DNA of 64,000 nucleotides from Altererythrobacter lutimaris. Its GTDB lineage: Bacteria; Pseudomonadota; Alphaproteobacteria; Sphingomonadales; Sphingomonadaceae. A program made the translations under genes and the position numbers. The stretch lies in contig NZ_JABWTA010000001.1 in assembly GCF_013371495.1 (NCBI RefSeq), forward strand, positions 930,001 through 994,000. Direction: 5' to 3'. Each line of letters begins with the position of its first letter. Positions within the stretch are counted from its first letter, which is position 1. Under the pieces are notes generated by a model. That model was not told where the DNA came from. It worked only from the letters and a program-made list of their open reading frames with translations, and made no database searches. Shown here in pieces: positions 11,404 through 18,895 of this stretch.

Positions 11404-11513
11404 CACCTCATCCGGGCGGGCGTTTTCTTCTGTCACCTCATCCGGGCGTAAAAGTGGAAGCCACTTTTACATGATGAGGTTCTAGCGGTTCCCACTTCCC
11501 CATGATGAGGTTC
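11404..11513. repeat. Nested direct and inverted repeats upstream of rpsL
   Basis: CACCTCATCCGGGCG occurs at 11404-11418 and 11434-11448. CATGATGAGGTTC occurs at 11470-11482 and 11501-11513. The two motifs are partly inverse (CCTCAT against ATGAGG). Between them is a perfect 10-pair hairpin, GTAAAAGTGG (11448-11457), loop AAG, CCACTTTTAC (11461-11470). The block begins 25 bases upstream of the rpsL start. It may be an mRNA leader structure or a protein-binding array; no family was recognised. Confidence 0.55.
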
Positions 11514-11605
11514 GGCCCGTTCCACGACGCTTCACGCCAAGGAGCGAGCCTGTTTGACGATCTTGGTTTGGAATGAAGGGAAGCAGTTCGTGCCTTGGTT
11601 CGTCA

Positions 11606-11623
11606 TTCCCGCGAAAGCGGGAA
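11606..11623. repeat. Short REP-like palindrome (GAAA loop)
   Basis: TTCCCGC (11606-11612) and GCGGGAA (11617-11623) form a 7-pair stem closed by a GAAA tetraloop, flanked by GTCA and CCCAG. This motif is a familiar dispersed palindrome in many proteobacterial intergenic regions. One copy was seen in the window. It lies in the gene-free stretch 11380-11947. Confidence 0.6.
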
Positions 11624-11715
11624 CCCAGCCCAAGAAAGACACGAGACCGAAACGCTCCACCCTTTGGCCAAAGCCGCCGGATTACTTTGCCGGTTGTCCC
11701 TGCCCTTCCCCGTCA

Positions 11716-11734
11716 TCCTGAACTTGTTTCAGGA
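11716..11734. repeat. Short palindrome, CCTGAA/TTCAGG type
   Basis: TCCTGAA (11716-11722) pairs with TTCAGGA (11728-11734) around a 5-base loop and is preceded by CGTCA. The form CGTCATCCTGAAC is a common dispersed palindrome in Sphingomonadales. Together with the palindrome at 11606 it marks this stretch as repeat-rich intergenic DNA. The rest of 11514-11947 shows no gene. Confidence 0.5.
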
Positions 11735-11947
11735 CAACACTTGGAGAAGTAGCACTGACAAAACCGCCAATGTTCAGCTCAAATATGTGTGCCGACGAGT
11801 TTCCCCGCCGAGAGACCGCGCGCCTTTAGCGGGGGCGAGAGGCGGGGTCAAGGGGTGGTGATAAGACTGCCTTCGCAATTGGCTAGACGCAAAACCAAAT
11901 CTCAGCGAAAAGATGACTTTGATCGGTACAGCAAGAAAAAAGTATCA

Positions 11948-14254
11948 ATGGCAATAGACAAACCAAAGCTGAATATTAAGGCACGATATCTTGGTCCGAT
12001 TATGGAACTCAATGGCGAGCTAACTAGTCATCGTCAGAATCTTGTGTTTGCAAGAAACGGTGCAGGAAAGTCGTTTCTCACTCGGGCAATTCGCTGCTTA
12101 GACAGACACGGTCAGGGGCACGATTTAAAGTCCTACCCCTCGCTCATTGTTTCGGAAGAGAGCACCGATGGTCGGGGTTCAATGAGTATAACACAGGGAG
12201 ACGATTTCGCAGCCTCTCTCAAATTGGACACGACAAAATCGGTTGCTGCTGCAGAAACTGGCGGTCAGATTTTTCACGTTTTCTCAGAAGATTTTGTCAG
12301 TGAGGAGTTACGCGAGAAAAGGTTTAATCCCGATGGCGACATTCAAACCGAAATTGCGGTCGATAGCGAAAACATTGAGATAACCGAGGCCGAGAAAGCA
12401 CTGGCTGACTCACTAGACGAAAAAGGCAAACTCCAAAACGAACTTGAGAGATCATTAACGCGATCCAAGCAGCAAAAACTCATTGAGAAAGGTAGGGTAA
12501 GCAAGAATCTAAGAGAGTATCAGGATCTCAGTTTCTCGAAGCTCAATCTCAAATCTAAACCCGATCCACCAAAGCAGTCTTACAGTGAAATACTTTCTGA
12601 TTTAGATGCGTTGCGAGGAATTCCAGCTGAACCGGCTTACCCTGATGAGCTAAGCTGGGACGGTCACGCTAAGCTTGATATCGAGAAGATAAAAGAACTG
12701 CTCGCTGAAGTGACCAGCCCTTCACGCATTGCTGATGAAGTTAAGAAAAGAATAGATAGCGAACCGGAATTCTTTCGGAAGGGTGTGTCGATCCTAAATG
12801 ATAGTGACGAGAAAGAGACTTGCCCATTCTGTGAACAGGAATTTCGGTCCGAAGATACCAAAAGGATAATCGATGGTTTCGTCTCCTATTTTGCTGACAG
12901 AGAGGAACGTCACAAGCAGACATTAAGGGCTGCTAAATCAGAAATCGAGCGAACCGAGCAATCGCTTGGGCGTCTGCTGACCTCAGCCGAGACTCAGATA
13001 GCAAGATTTGACACGCTAAAGTCTCAGCTTCCATCGAAGAAATCAGAAGAGCTCTTGCAGGTTGCCGCCTTGATCCAAACGTCGCGTGCAAGCTTACAGT
13101 CTATCGCGGATACGCTAGCGGCGAAAATTTCGGATGTGAGTAAAGCGATCAAAATCGATTTATCCGGCATGGAACAGAGCCTCTCGAATTTGAGCGGCAC
13201 TCTCAGCCAGAACAATACGAAGGTTCGGTTGCTGAACTCCGCAATACGCAGCTCTGACACAGAAAGGCGGGAATTGCACCGTAAGCTGTGCCGGTCATTC
13301 AGAACCGAATTTTTAGTAGATTCTTGGATTCAGATTGAGGCTTTGCGGCAAGCGGACAATGCCATCAAAGCGAATGTGGTGAGACTCGAAGCGCTTCAAA
13401 GAAATGCGCCTTCTACCAACGCTCGTACAAGGGTTGCTGAGACGTTTGAAATGCTACTCCGGTTCTTCTTCGCAGGAAAGTATGCGTTTGATCGCGAGAA
13501 GTTCGTGATCACAATGGGTGACAAGAGGATGACTAGGGGAGCCGACAGAACACTGAGTGACGGGGAAAAAACTGCAATCGCTTTTTGCTATTTCATAGCA
13601 TCGATCCACAAAAAGGTAGCTTCAAACGCCGACTATGCAAAGATCTTCGTAGTTTTTGACGATCCCGTCACCTCGATGTCTTACGATTACATCTTTTCCA
13701 TCGTTCAATCGCTGAAGAACTTGAACATATCTGATGCAGGCGCAATTTCGATCAATCCGTCTACGATAGATGGAAGCAAAAGTCCTCGACCACGCATCTT
13801 GATCTTCACCCACAGCAGTTACTTTTTCAATGTGGCTTACACGAACCGTGCCGTAAAACCCGACGGAGCGTTCAGCCTTTCTTCTGGTGGCGAAATGCAC
13901 ACACTCGCTAGGCTGGATCGATACGTTGCACCTTTTGAAGAACAATTGAGACACGTCAAAAATGTAGCTGAGGGTGCGCCTCCAGACCATTCAACCGCGA
14001 ACTGTGTTCGAAGCGTTTTAGAAGCTATTGGACGGTTCTGTCGGCCTGACAAGGCGGCATCATTGACCGATTTTGTGAAGCATCTTGCTGGTGAAGATAG
14101 CATCGAGATTCGCAGCGTTTTGGTCAATTCTTTGTCACACGGTTCCTATGCGGAAGAGGTTGTTTCTCCTGACGATTTGAAAGCAGCGTGTGAAGAAGCT
14201 TTGTCAGTCGTTAGGTTGTATGCTGTAGGACAGCTTGAGGCACTTGATCGATGA
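11948..14254 (+). CDS. RloC/PrrC-like ATPase with candidate anticodon-nuclease domain
   Basis: 768 residues from the ATG at 11948. An in-frame start at 11789 adds 53 poorly conserved residues; neither start has a good ribosome binding site. Walker A (ARNGAGKS) spans residues 35-42. A coiled-coil middle carries a Rad50-like zinc hook, CPFC, at 292-295. An ABC signature LSDGEK lies at 536-541 and Walker B ends in DD at 571-572. The C-terminal part has RSVLE (R688, E692) and later LSH (H731), an arrangement resembling the Arg-Glu-His triad of PrrC/RloC HEPN anticodon nucleases. RloC proteins cut tRNA anticodon loops after phage infection or DNA damage. The DNA is visibly more A/T-rich than its neighbours, suggesting transfer. 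Nuclease function is inferred. Confidence 0.75.
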   Translation: MAIDKPKLNIKARYLGPIMELNGELTSHRQNLVFARNGAGKSFLTRAIRCLDRHGQGHDLKSYPSLIVSEESTDGRGSMSITQGDDFAASLKLDTTKSVAAAETGGQIFHVFSEDFVSEELREKRFNPDGDIQTEIAVDSENIEITEAEKALADSLDEKGKLQNELERSLTRSKQQKLIEKGRVSKNLREYQDLSFSKLNLKSKPDPPKQSYSEILSDLDALRGIPAEPAYPDELSWDGHAKLDIEKIKELLAEVTSPSRIADEVKKRIDSEPEFFRKGVSILNDSDEKETCPFCEQEFRSEDTKRIIDGFVSYFADREERHKQTLRAAKSEIERTEQSLGRLLTSAETQIARFDTLKSQLPSKKSEELLQVAALIQTSRASLQSIADTLAAKISDVSKAIKIDLSGMEQSLSNLSGTLSQNNTKVRLLNSAIRSSDTERRELHRKLCRSFRTEFLVDSWIQIEALRQADNAIKANVVRLEALQRNAPSTNARTRVAETFEMLLRFFFAGKYAFDREKFVITMGDKRMTRGADRTLSDGEKTAIAFCYFIASIHKKVASNADYAKIFVVFDDPVTSMSYDYIFSIVQSLKNLNISDAGAISINPSTIDGSKSPRPRILIFTHSSYFFNVAYTNRAVKPDGAFSLSSGGEMHTLARLDRYVAPFEEQLRHVKNVAEGAPPDHSTANCVRSVLEAIGRFCRPDKAASLTDFVKHLAGEDSIEIRSVLVNSLSHGSYAEEVVSPDDLKAACEEALSVVRLYAVGQLEALDR

Positions 14255-14345
14255 CCTTTGCCTAAACCGCGTCGTAATCGAGTTTCATTTTCCTACTCGG
14301 GATTAATTTGTTTTAGTCCCTCAGACGCCGGAGTCATTTGTTTGG

Positions 14346-14604
14346 CTTCAAGCGCCAGCGCTCACGTCCGTTCGCTCGGCTTTCGGGCTACCGCCCGGCG
14401 GACGGTCGTCCGCTGGCTCGCCTTCGGCTCGCGACCATTCCAAGCCATCGGCCTCGTGCTGTGACGCTTGGCACTCACTCACTGGCTTGGTCGCGGAGCA
14501 CGGCGAACGACCAGTGAGCCACAAGGGCGACCGCCCGCCCGCAGCGAGGGCAGCTTGCCTGCCCGGAAGCGAGGAAATCGCACCCACGGATGTGGGTGCA
14601 TGAA
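14346..14604 (+). repeat. Dispersed GGAT-hairpin repeat, copy 1
   Basis: This stretch in the gene-free region 14255-14639 is imperfectly repeated at 15348-15545 in the same orientation, and its last third again at 55019-55135. Shared blocks include TCAAGCGCC at the left end, CGGCGAACGAC, AGTGAGCC-CAAG and CCCGCAG. It ends in a hairpin, GCACCCAC (14580-14587), loop GGAT, GTGGGTGC (14592-14599), about 40 bases before the start codon of the next gene, so it may lie in that gene's leader. Confidence 0.65.
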
Positions 14605-14639
14605 ACAAAAACTCTCCCCTCCCCCAGGAGCAAACCTCA

Positions 14640-15335
14640 ATGACCAATCCCCCCATCAACAAACGCGCTACGCCTCGCCAGGCCACCTCCGCCGTGGCCT
14701 ATGAACACGAGCCCCCTGCCCCAAACGATCCGCTGCTCGCTTTCCCGCCCTACATCCACAAGCAGCCACGGCGTAACTCCATCACGCCTGACTTGCAGCG
14801 CGAGTTCATTGCCCATCTCGCCGCGACCGGCATCGTCAACTCTGCCGCGCGCCACATCGGCCGCTCTATGGAGGCGCTGTACAAGCTGCGTCAGCGGCCC
14901 GGTGCAGAGGGCTTTGCCCATGCGTGGGACAAAGCGGTCGACTATGGCATTACACGGCTGGAGGACTCCGCGCTCGCCCGTGCGATCCAGGGCGAGGAGC
15001 GTGCGATTGTCTCGGCCGGCAAGATCATCGGGTACGAGCGGCGCCATAATGAGGGGCTGGTGATGTTCTTTCTCAAGACCCGCATGGCGGAACGCTATGG
15101 CCCTGAGCGGGAGAAGCCGACGGACAAGATCTATGCCGAGCTGGAGGAGCAGGCGATGGAGGTGGCGCACGCCTATATCAGCGAGCGGACGCGGCATAAT
15201 TTAAAGAGCCTTACCGCGGTGCTCGACCATATGGTGGCAAACAAGCTGGCCGGGCGCGCTCCTGCCGAGGGGATGGATCCGCACCGGACGCTGATCGAGA
15301 ATGCGGAAATGCTGGCGGGGAGAGAGGGTGATTAG
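14640..15335 (+). CDS. HTH protein resembling phage terminase small subunits
   Basis: 231 residues; AGGAG lies 9 bases before the ATG. After a disordered N-terminus, residues from about 47 read ITPDLQREFIAHLAATG and then VNSAARHIGRSMEALYKLRQ, a helix-turn-helix of the type in terminase small subunits and related DNA-binding proteins. The rest is helical and charged. No terminase large subunit, capsid or integrase gene is nearby, so this is not an obvious prophage. It lies between two direct copies of a dispersed repeat, which suggests a gene-plus-repeat unit that moved as one. Actual function unknown. Confidence 0.7.
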   Translation: MTNPPINKRATPRQATSAVAYEHEPPAPNDPLLAFPPYIHKQPRRNSITPDLQREFIAHLAATGIVNSAARHIGRSMEALYKLRQRPGAEGFAHAWDKAVDYGITRLEDSALARAIQGEERAIVSAGKIIGYERRHNEGLVMFFLKTRMAERYGPEREKPTDKIYAELEEQAMEVAHAYISERTRHNLKSLTAVLDHMVANKLAGRAPAEGMDPHRTLIENAEMLAGREGD

Positions 15336-15347
15336 TTTTTGATTAGC

Positions 15348-15545
15348 CTCAAGCGCCGGCGTTCGCATCCGCTCACTTAGGCTTCCGCCCTACCGGGCGG
15401 CGCGCGGTCGTGCGCTGACTGCCGTGACCAGGAACCAAACGGCGAACGACGAGTGAGCCGCAAGCCCGACTGGGCGTCCGCAGGTGCCCCGCAGCGCAGC
15501 GGAGGGAATAGCACCGAGGATGAGAGCGCGGATGCGCTCTCGAAA
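15348..15545 (+). repeat. Dispersed GGAT-hairpin repeat, copy 2
   Basis: Direct repeat of the element at 14346-14604, in the gene-free stretch 15336-15731. It starts TCAAGCGCCGGCG and shows CGGCGAACGAC, GTGAGCCGCAAG, CCGCAGGTGCC and AGCACCGAGGA. It ends in GAGAGCGC (15522-15529), loop GGAT, GCGCTCTC (15534-15541). The stem sequence differs completely from copy 1 but pairs perfectly, while the loop is identical. Confidence 0.65.
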
Positions 15546-15641
15546 AACATACGTGAGAATACCTAACTTAACCGCAATGTTTCGCTCACACCTTGCGGGC
15601 ATTAACCATTGCGAGCTGCCTCCAAGCTCGCTGTCCCCTAT

Positions 15642-15683
15642 CCGGCAAGGCGGTGCCGCTAACCGGCATTACCTTGCCGGTAA
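15642..15683 (+). promoter_or_regulatory. Alternative hairpins upstream of the LapG-like gene
   Basis: CCGGCAAGG (15642-15650) pairs perfectly with CCTTGCCGG (15672-15680). The right arm can instead pair with TAACCGGC just before it (15660-15667 with 15676-15683, one mismatch). The two folds exclude each other and end about 50 bases before the next start codon. This could be a leader switch or a chance palindrome cluster. Confidence 0.35.
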
Positions 15684-15731
15684 CCTTATGTGCGAACCGC
15701 GTGGTGACAGGTTCTCCTCCAAATCGGAGCG

Positions 15732-16595
15732 ATGTTCAAAGCGCGCTCCCTTCTGGCAACAGCTGCCGCCGGTCTCAGCCTTGCGGCTGCGCCTGCTGCT
15801 GCCGCTGCGCCTGCGCTGAACCTGTCCGGCCCTATCGCCATGCCGCTGGTGGCAGCGGGCATGTCGGGCCTCGACTGCGGTGCGCCGCAAGCCGCGCCGG
15901 TTTCAAAGGCGAGCGCGATCCTCGGCGTAGAGATGAGCGCGCTTGAACGCATGCGTTTGCAGCAGGAAGGCGCCTCGGCCGCGCCTGAGCCTGCGCTTGC
16001 TCCGACGGCTGCGTGTGCTGCAGAAAGCTTTGCGATAGCCAAGCCAGCCGGACAATTTCTCGGCACAGAGCGTGTTGCTATCGGCAAAACCCGCTTCGAC
16101 CGCGACTGGAACCGCGCGCTGCGCAAGACTGTGTCGGAGCGTGATGCCGTAAAAGCGCTGGGCTCGCTGCCCACTGATCGGCGCGCATTGCTTTCGCGCG
16201 TCAATGGCTGGGTGAATGACAACATCGCCTATCGCAGCGATGGCCGCCGCGACAAATGGGCGGATGCCCGCACCACTTTGCGCAAAGGCTATGGTGACTG
16301 CGAGGACTATGCGATCCTCAAGATGCAGCTGCTCGCCGCTTCTGGCGTGCGCAAACAAGACATGATGTTGACCCTGGCACGCGACACAATGCGCCAGGTT
16401 GACCATGCGGTGCTGCTGGTGCGCGTTGATGGTGCATACGGCCAGGACGAATGGGTGATGCTCGATATGCAGAGCGACCGGGTGGAAAGCGCAAGCTACG
16501 ATTATGGCTACCGCGCGATCATGAGCTTTGCCGCCGATCAGAGCTATCTGCACGGCAAGGCGTACGCGCCTCGGCCCAATCTCGCGTTGAGGTAA
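15732..16595 (+). CDS. LapG-like periplasmic cysteine protease (transglutaminase-like family)
   Basis: 287 residues with an Ala-rich signal peptide (residues 1-26). The bacterial transglutaminase-like cysteine protease fold is in the C-terminal half: GYGDCEDYAILK holds the cysteine (C190), DHAVLLV the histidine (H225) and MLDMQSD the aspartate (D245). The spacing is close to LapG of Pseudomonas. LapG-type proteases cut the N-terminus of a cell-surface adhesin and release it, under control of the c-di-GMP receptor LapD. No lapD is in the window. The gene converges with the minus-strand secretion operon, its stop touching the HlyD stop. The 2923-residue adhesin seven genes away is the likely substrate (inference). 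GGAG lies very close to the ATG. Confidence 0.85.
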   Translation: MFKARSLLATAAAGLSLAAAPAAAAAPALNLSGPIAMPLVAAGMSGLDCGAPQAAPVSKASAILGVEMSALERMRLQQEGASAAPEPALAPTAACAAESFAIAKPAGQFLGTERVAIGKTRFDRDWNRALRKTVSERDAVKALGSLPTDRRALLSRVNGWVNDNIAYRSDGRRDKWADARTTLRKGYGDCEDYAILKMQLLAASGVRKQDMMLTLARDTMRQVDHAVLLVRVDGAYGQDEWVMLDMQSDRVESASYDYGYRAIMSFAADQSYLHGKAYAPRPNLALR

Positions 16596-17873
16596 TTACC
16601 TCTCCGTCATCGCTTCATTGAGCGCGCGGGTTACAGGCTTCAACAAGTAGCTCAACACTGTCTTCGAGCCGGTGATGATCTCCACATCGCAAATCATACC
16701 CGGCACGATCGGCAAGTCCTGCCCTCCCCGTGTGAGGAACGCGCGGTCAGTTTCGATCAGGACGGTATAGTACGTCTCGCGCTCGGCCTCGTCATAGATG
16801 CTGTCCGCACTGACATTCTGCACCCGGCCGGACAGCCCGCCATAGGTCGCAAAATCGTATGCGGTGACTTTGACATTGGCCTCATCGCCGACTTTGATGA
16901 AAGCGATGTCTTTCGGCGCCACGCGCGCTTCGACGAGCAATTTGTCGCCGACGGGCACAACCGCCATGATTTGCTCGCCCGCATTGACAAAGCCGCCCAC
17001 GGTGGTGACCTGGATATTGTTGACGATGCCGTCAGCAGGCGCGCGCAATTCGTTACGGTTCCGTCGAGCCTCTGCCCCGCGAATGGTCTCTTCATTCACA
17101 GCGATCTGCTGATTGATTTCAGAGCGTTCGTTGAGCGCTTGCTGCTGGAATTCGCTGCGAGCTGCATTCAAATCCGCTTGCGCCTGACGCACAGCGGCTT
17201 GCGAGCGCCCGACACTTTGCCGAGCGGCAGATAGGCGGCCTTGCGTATCCACCAGATCGCGCTGCGCCGTCAGCAATTCCGTGCGCGGAACGATGCCCTG
17301 ACGCGCCAGCGGTTCAAGCATATTGACTTGATCCTGCGCCAAGCGAACGCTGTTCTGTAGCGTGCTCACAGTGGACTGCGCTTCCGCCAGATCGCGGCGG
17401 CGCTGCTCGACAGCCGATGCGAGCGAGGCCTGCTGACTGCGCGCCGTTGCCAAGCGCACTTCCTGCAAGCGACGTTCATCGGCACACAAAGTACCCTCTA
17501 CGCATCCAAGCTCGCTGCCCGATGCTTCGCCTTCCAAACGGTTGGCGCGCGCGGAAAGGCGCTCATTTTCTGTCTGCAATCTGGCGAGTTCAGAATCGGC
17601 AATCTCGTCATCCAGCCGGACAAGCAATTGTCCCTGCTTCACGCTCTGCCCTGCCCGCACGAGGATTTCCTCGATCACCGCAGGCTCAGCCGATTGCACC
17701 AGCTGTTCCTTGGACGACGGGATAACCTTGCCTATCCCGCGCGTGACTTCTTCCGTTTGGGCAACACTCGCCCATGCGATCAGCACGAACAACGTCGCAC
17801 CGCAGATCGCGATCAGTTTCCGGTTTGCATCCCAGTCCGAGAATGTCTCAAACCACTGACGGATACGGCTCAT
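16596..17873 (-). CDS. HlyD-family membrane fusion protein of type I secretion
   Basis: 425 residues. One membrane segment near residues 22-40 (LIAICGATLFVLIAWASVAQT) is followed by a beta-barrel/lipoyl half (EEVTRGIGKVIPSSK), a long coiled coil at about 95-280, the second lipoyl half (ELRAPADGIVNNIQVTT) and a C-terminal beta domain ending in VTRALNEAMTER. HlyD proteins bridge the inner-membrane exporter and TolC. It is the last gene of the adhesin operon. Its start overlaps the stop of the SleB-like gene by ATGA. Confidence 0.95.
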   Translation of the reverse strand: MSRIRQWFETFSDWDANRKLIAICGATLFVLIAWASVAQTEEVTRGIGKVIPSSKEQLVQSAEPAVIEEILVRAGQSVKQGQLLVRLDDEIADSELARLQTENERLSARANRLEGEASGSELGCVEGTLCADERRLQEVRLATARSQQASLASAVEQRRRDLAEAQSTVSTLQNSVRLAQDQVNMLEPLARQGIVPRTELLTAQRDLVDTQGRLSAARQSVGRSQAAVRQAQADLNAARSEFQQQALNERSEINQQIAVNEETIRGAEARRNRNELRAPADGIVNNIQVTTVGGFVNAGEQIMAVVPVGDKLLVEARVAPKDIAFIKVGDEANVKVTAYDFATYGGLSGRVQNVSADSIYDEAERETYYTVLIETDRAFLTRGGQDLPIVPGMICDVEIITGSKTVLSYLLKPVTRALNEAMTER

Positions 17874-18895
17874 CGAGCGGCCTCCTCAGCAGCCACATTG
17901 CTCTGCACGGCAAGCGATGCCTGATAGGTGCCACCGGCATTCACAGGGTCGGGAATGGAAGGCCGCCACTGCTTGGTTGTGTCGATCCGCCCGCCCACAT
18001 CGCTTGGTGCGTGACGATCCTTCACATCAGGAGCAACCGTAAGACCTGGTGTGTACTCCGGCTCGACTTCAACCGACGCATTGAGCCAGCGCGCGCGGTC
18101 AATCGTCGGGATCGCCTCGCGCCCTGCCCAGTGCCGCGTGAAGGCGCGCGGCTGCCCCGCAGAGCCCGGGAAGCGGTAGAAAATATGGACGCCGACCTTC
18201 TCAATCTTGTCCAGCGTAAATGCCCAGCGCGGCAGGACATAATCCGCGTGATAGTGCGTGGCCGACCCTACCGAAGGCTCGACAAAGCCTGCCAATGCCG
18301 CTTCCGCAACCTTTCGGGATTCACCCCATTGATTAACCAAAGGGGTACGCGCGAGCGAGCCGTCACAGGTAAAGCTGAATTGGCAAACAGGCTTATTGAC
18401 CCCTTCATAGACGACGCCGCACACCGAGCCCGGATAGGCGGGATGGCGCAACCGGTTCAGCACAACTTGTGCAACCGCGCGCTTGCCTTGAAGTGGTTCG
18501 TTCGCCGCTTCGTAGTAGATCGCCTGCGTCAGACATTTGAGCGCGGTGTCATGCGCGCCGGTTCCCTTACCAATCACGCTGAACGCACCCATTTGCTGAA
18601 GTGGCGTGCCGGATACCGGAATCAGCGCATTGCGTTCCTGCGCGCTCTCACCTTCGACGATGTTTTCTGCCTGCGTACCGCTATCAAGCGATTTGAGCTT
18701 CGCGACTTCGCGGGCCTGCGTGGAAATACCGGTCTCTGCGCGTGTCGGATCGGGCTTGCCGATCACGAATGCGAGACCGATCAGAACCGCTGCGCCGGCT
18801 GCGCTGCCCGCGACATAGCGCCAGGCACCTGAGGCTTGCCCGGGCGCCTCCGTGCGTTCTTCGCGAACATGGTCCTTGATCACGGTGCCGCTCAT
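17870..18895 (-). CDS. SleB-like cell wall hydrolase in the secretion operon
   Basis: 341 residues. One transmembrane segment lies at about 25-46, then a linker of about 70 residues, then a Hydrolase_2 (SleB) domain from about 118 to 250. It contains LTQAIYYEAANEP with the conserved glutamate (E129), AVAQVVLNRLRHPAYP, CQFSFTCDG and SATHYHADYVLPRW. Such enzymes cleave peptidoglycan. It overlaps its neighbours on both sides by 4 bases (ABC exporter upstream, HlyD downstream), so it is firmly part of the type I secretion operon. It may open the cell wall for assembly of the export channel or for passage of the adhesin (inference). Such a gene is unusual in this position. Confidence 0.88.
   Translation of the reverse strand: MSGTVIKDHVREERTEAPGQASGAWRYVAGSAAGAAVLIGLAFVIGKPDPTRAETGISTQAREVAKLKSLDSGTQAENIVEGESAQERNALIPVSGTPLQQMGAFSVIGKGTGAHDTALKCLTQAIYYEAANEPLQGKRAVAQVVLNRLRHPAYPGSVCGVVYEGVNKPVCQFSFTCDGSLARTPLVNQWGESRKVAEAALAGFVEPSVGSATHYHADYVLPRWAFTLDKIEKVGVHIFYRFPGSAGQPRAFTRHWAGREAIPTIDRARWLNASVEVEPEYTPGLTVAPDVKDRHAPSDVGGRIDTTKQWRPSIPDPVNAGGTYQASLAVQSNVAAEEAAR

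Noticed and set aside
11789..11947. Upstream extension of the RloC-like protein
   Set aside because: The extra 53 residues are low-complexity and lie before the typical N-terminal strand that leads to Walker A; the ATG at 11948 is preferred, although its ribosome binding site is also weak.
14640..15335. Reading the terminase-like gene as evidence of a prophage
   Set aside because: No integrase, portal, capsid, tail or lysis genes are present nearby.
15903..16553. Minus-strand open frame inside the LapG-like gene
   Set aside because: The plus-strand frame has a signal peptide and catalytic triad; the reverse one has no features.
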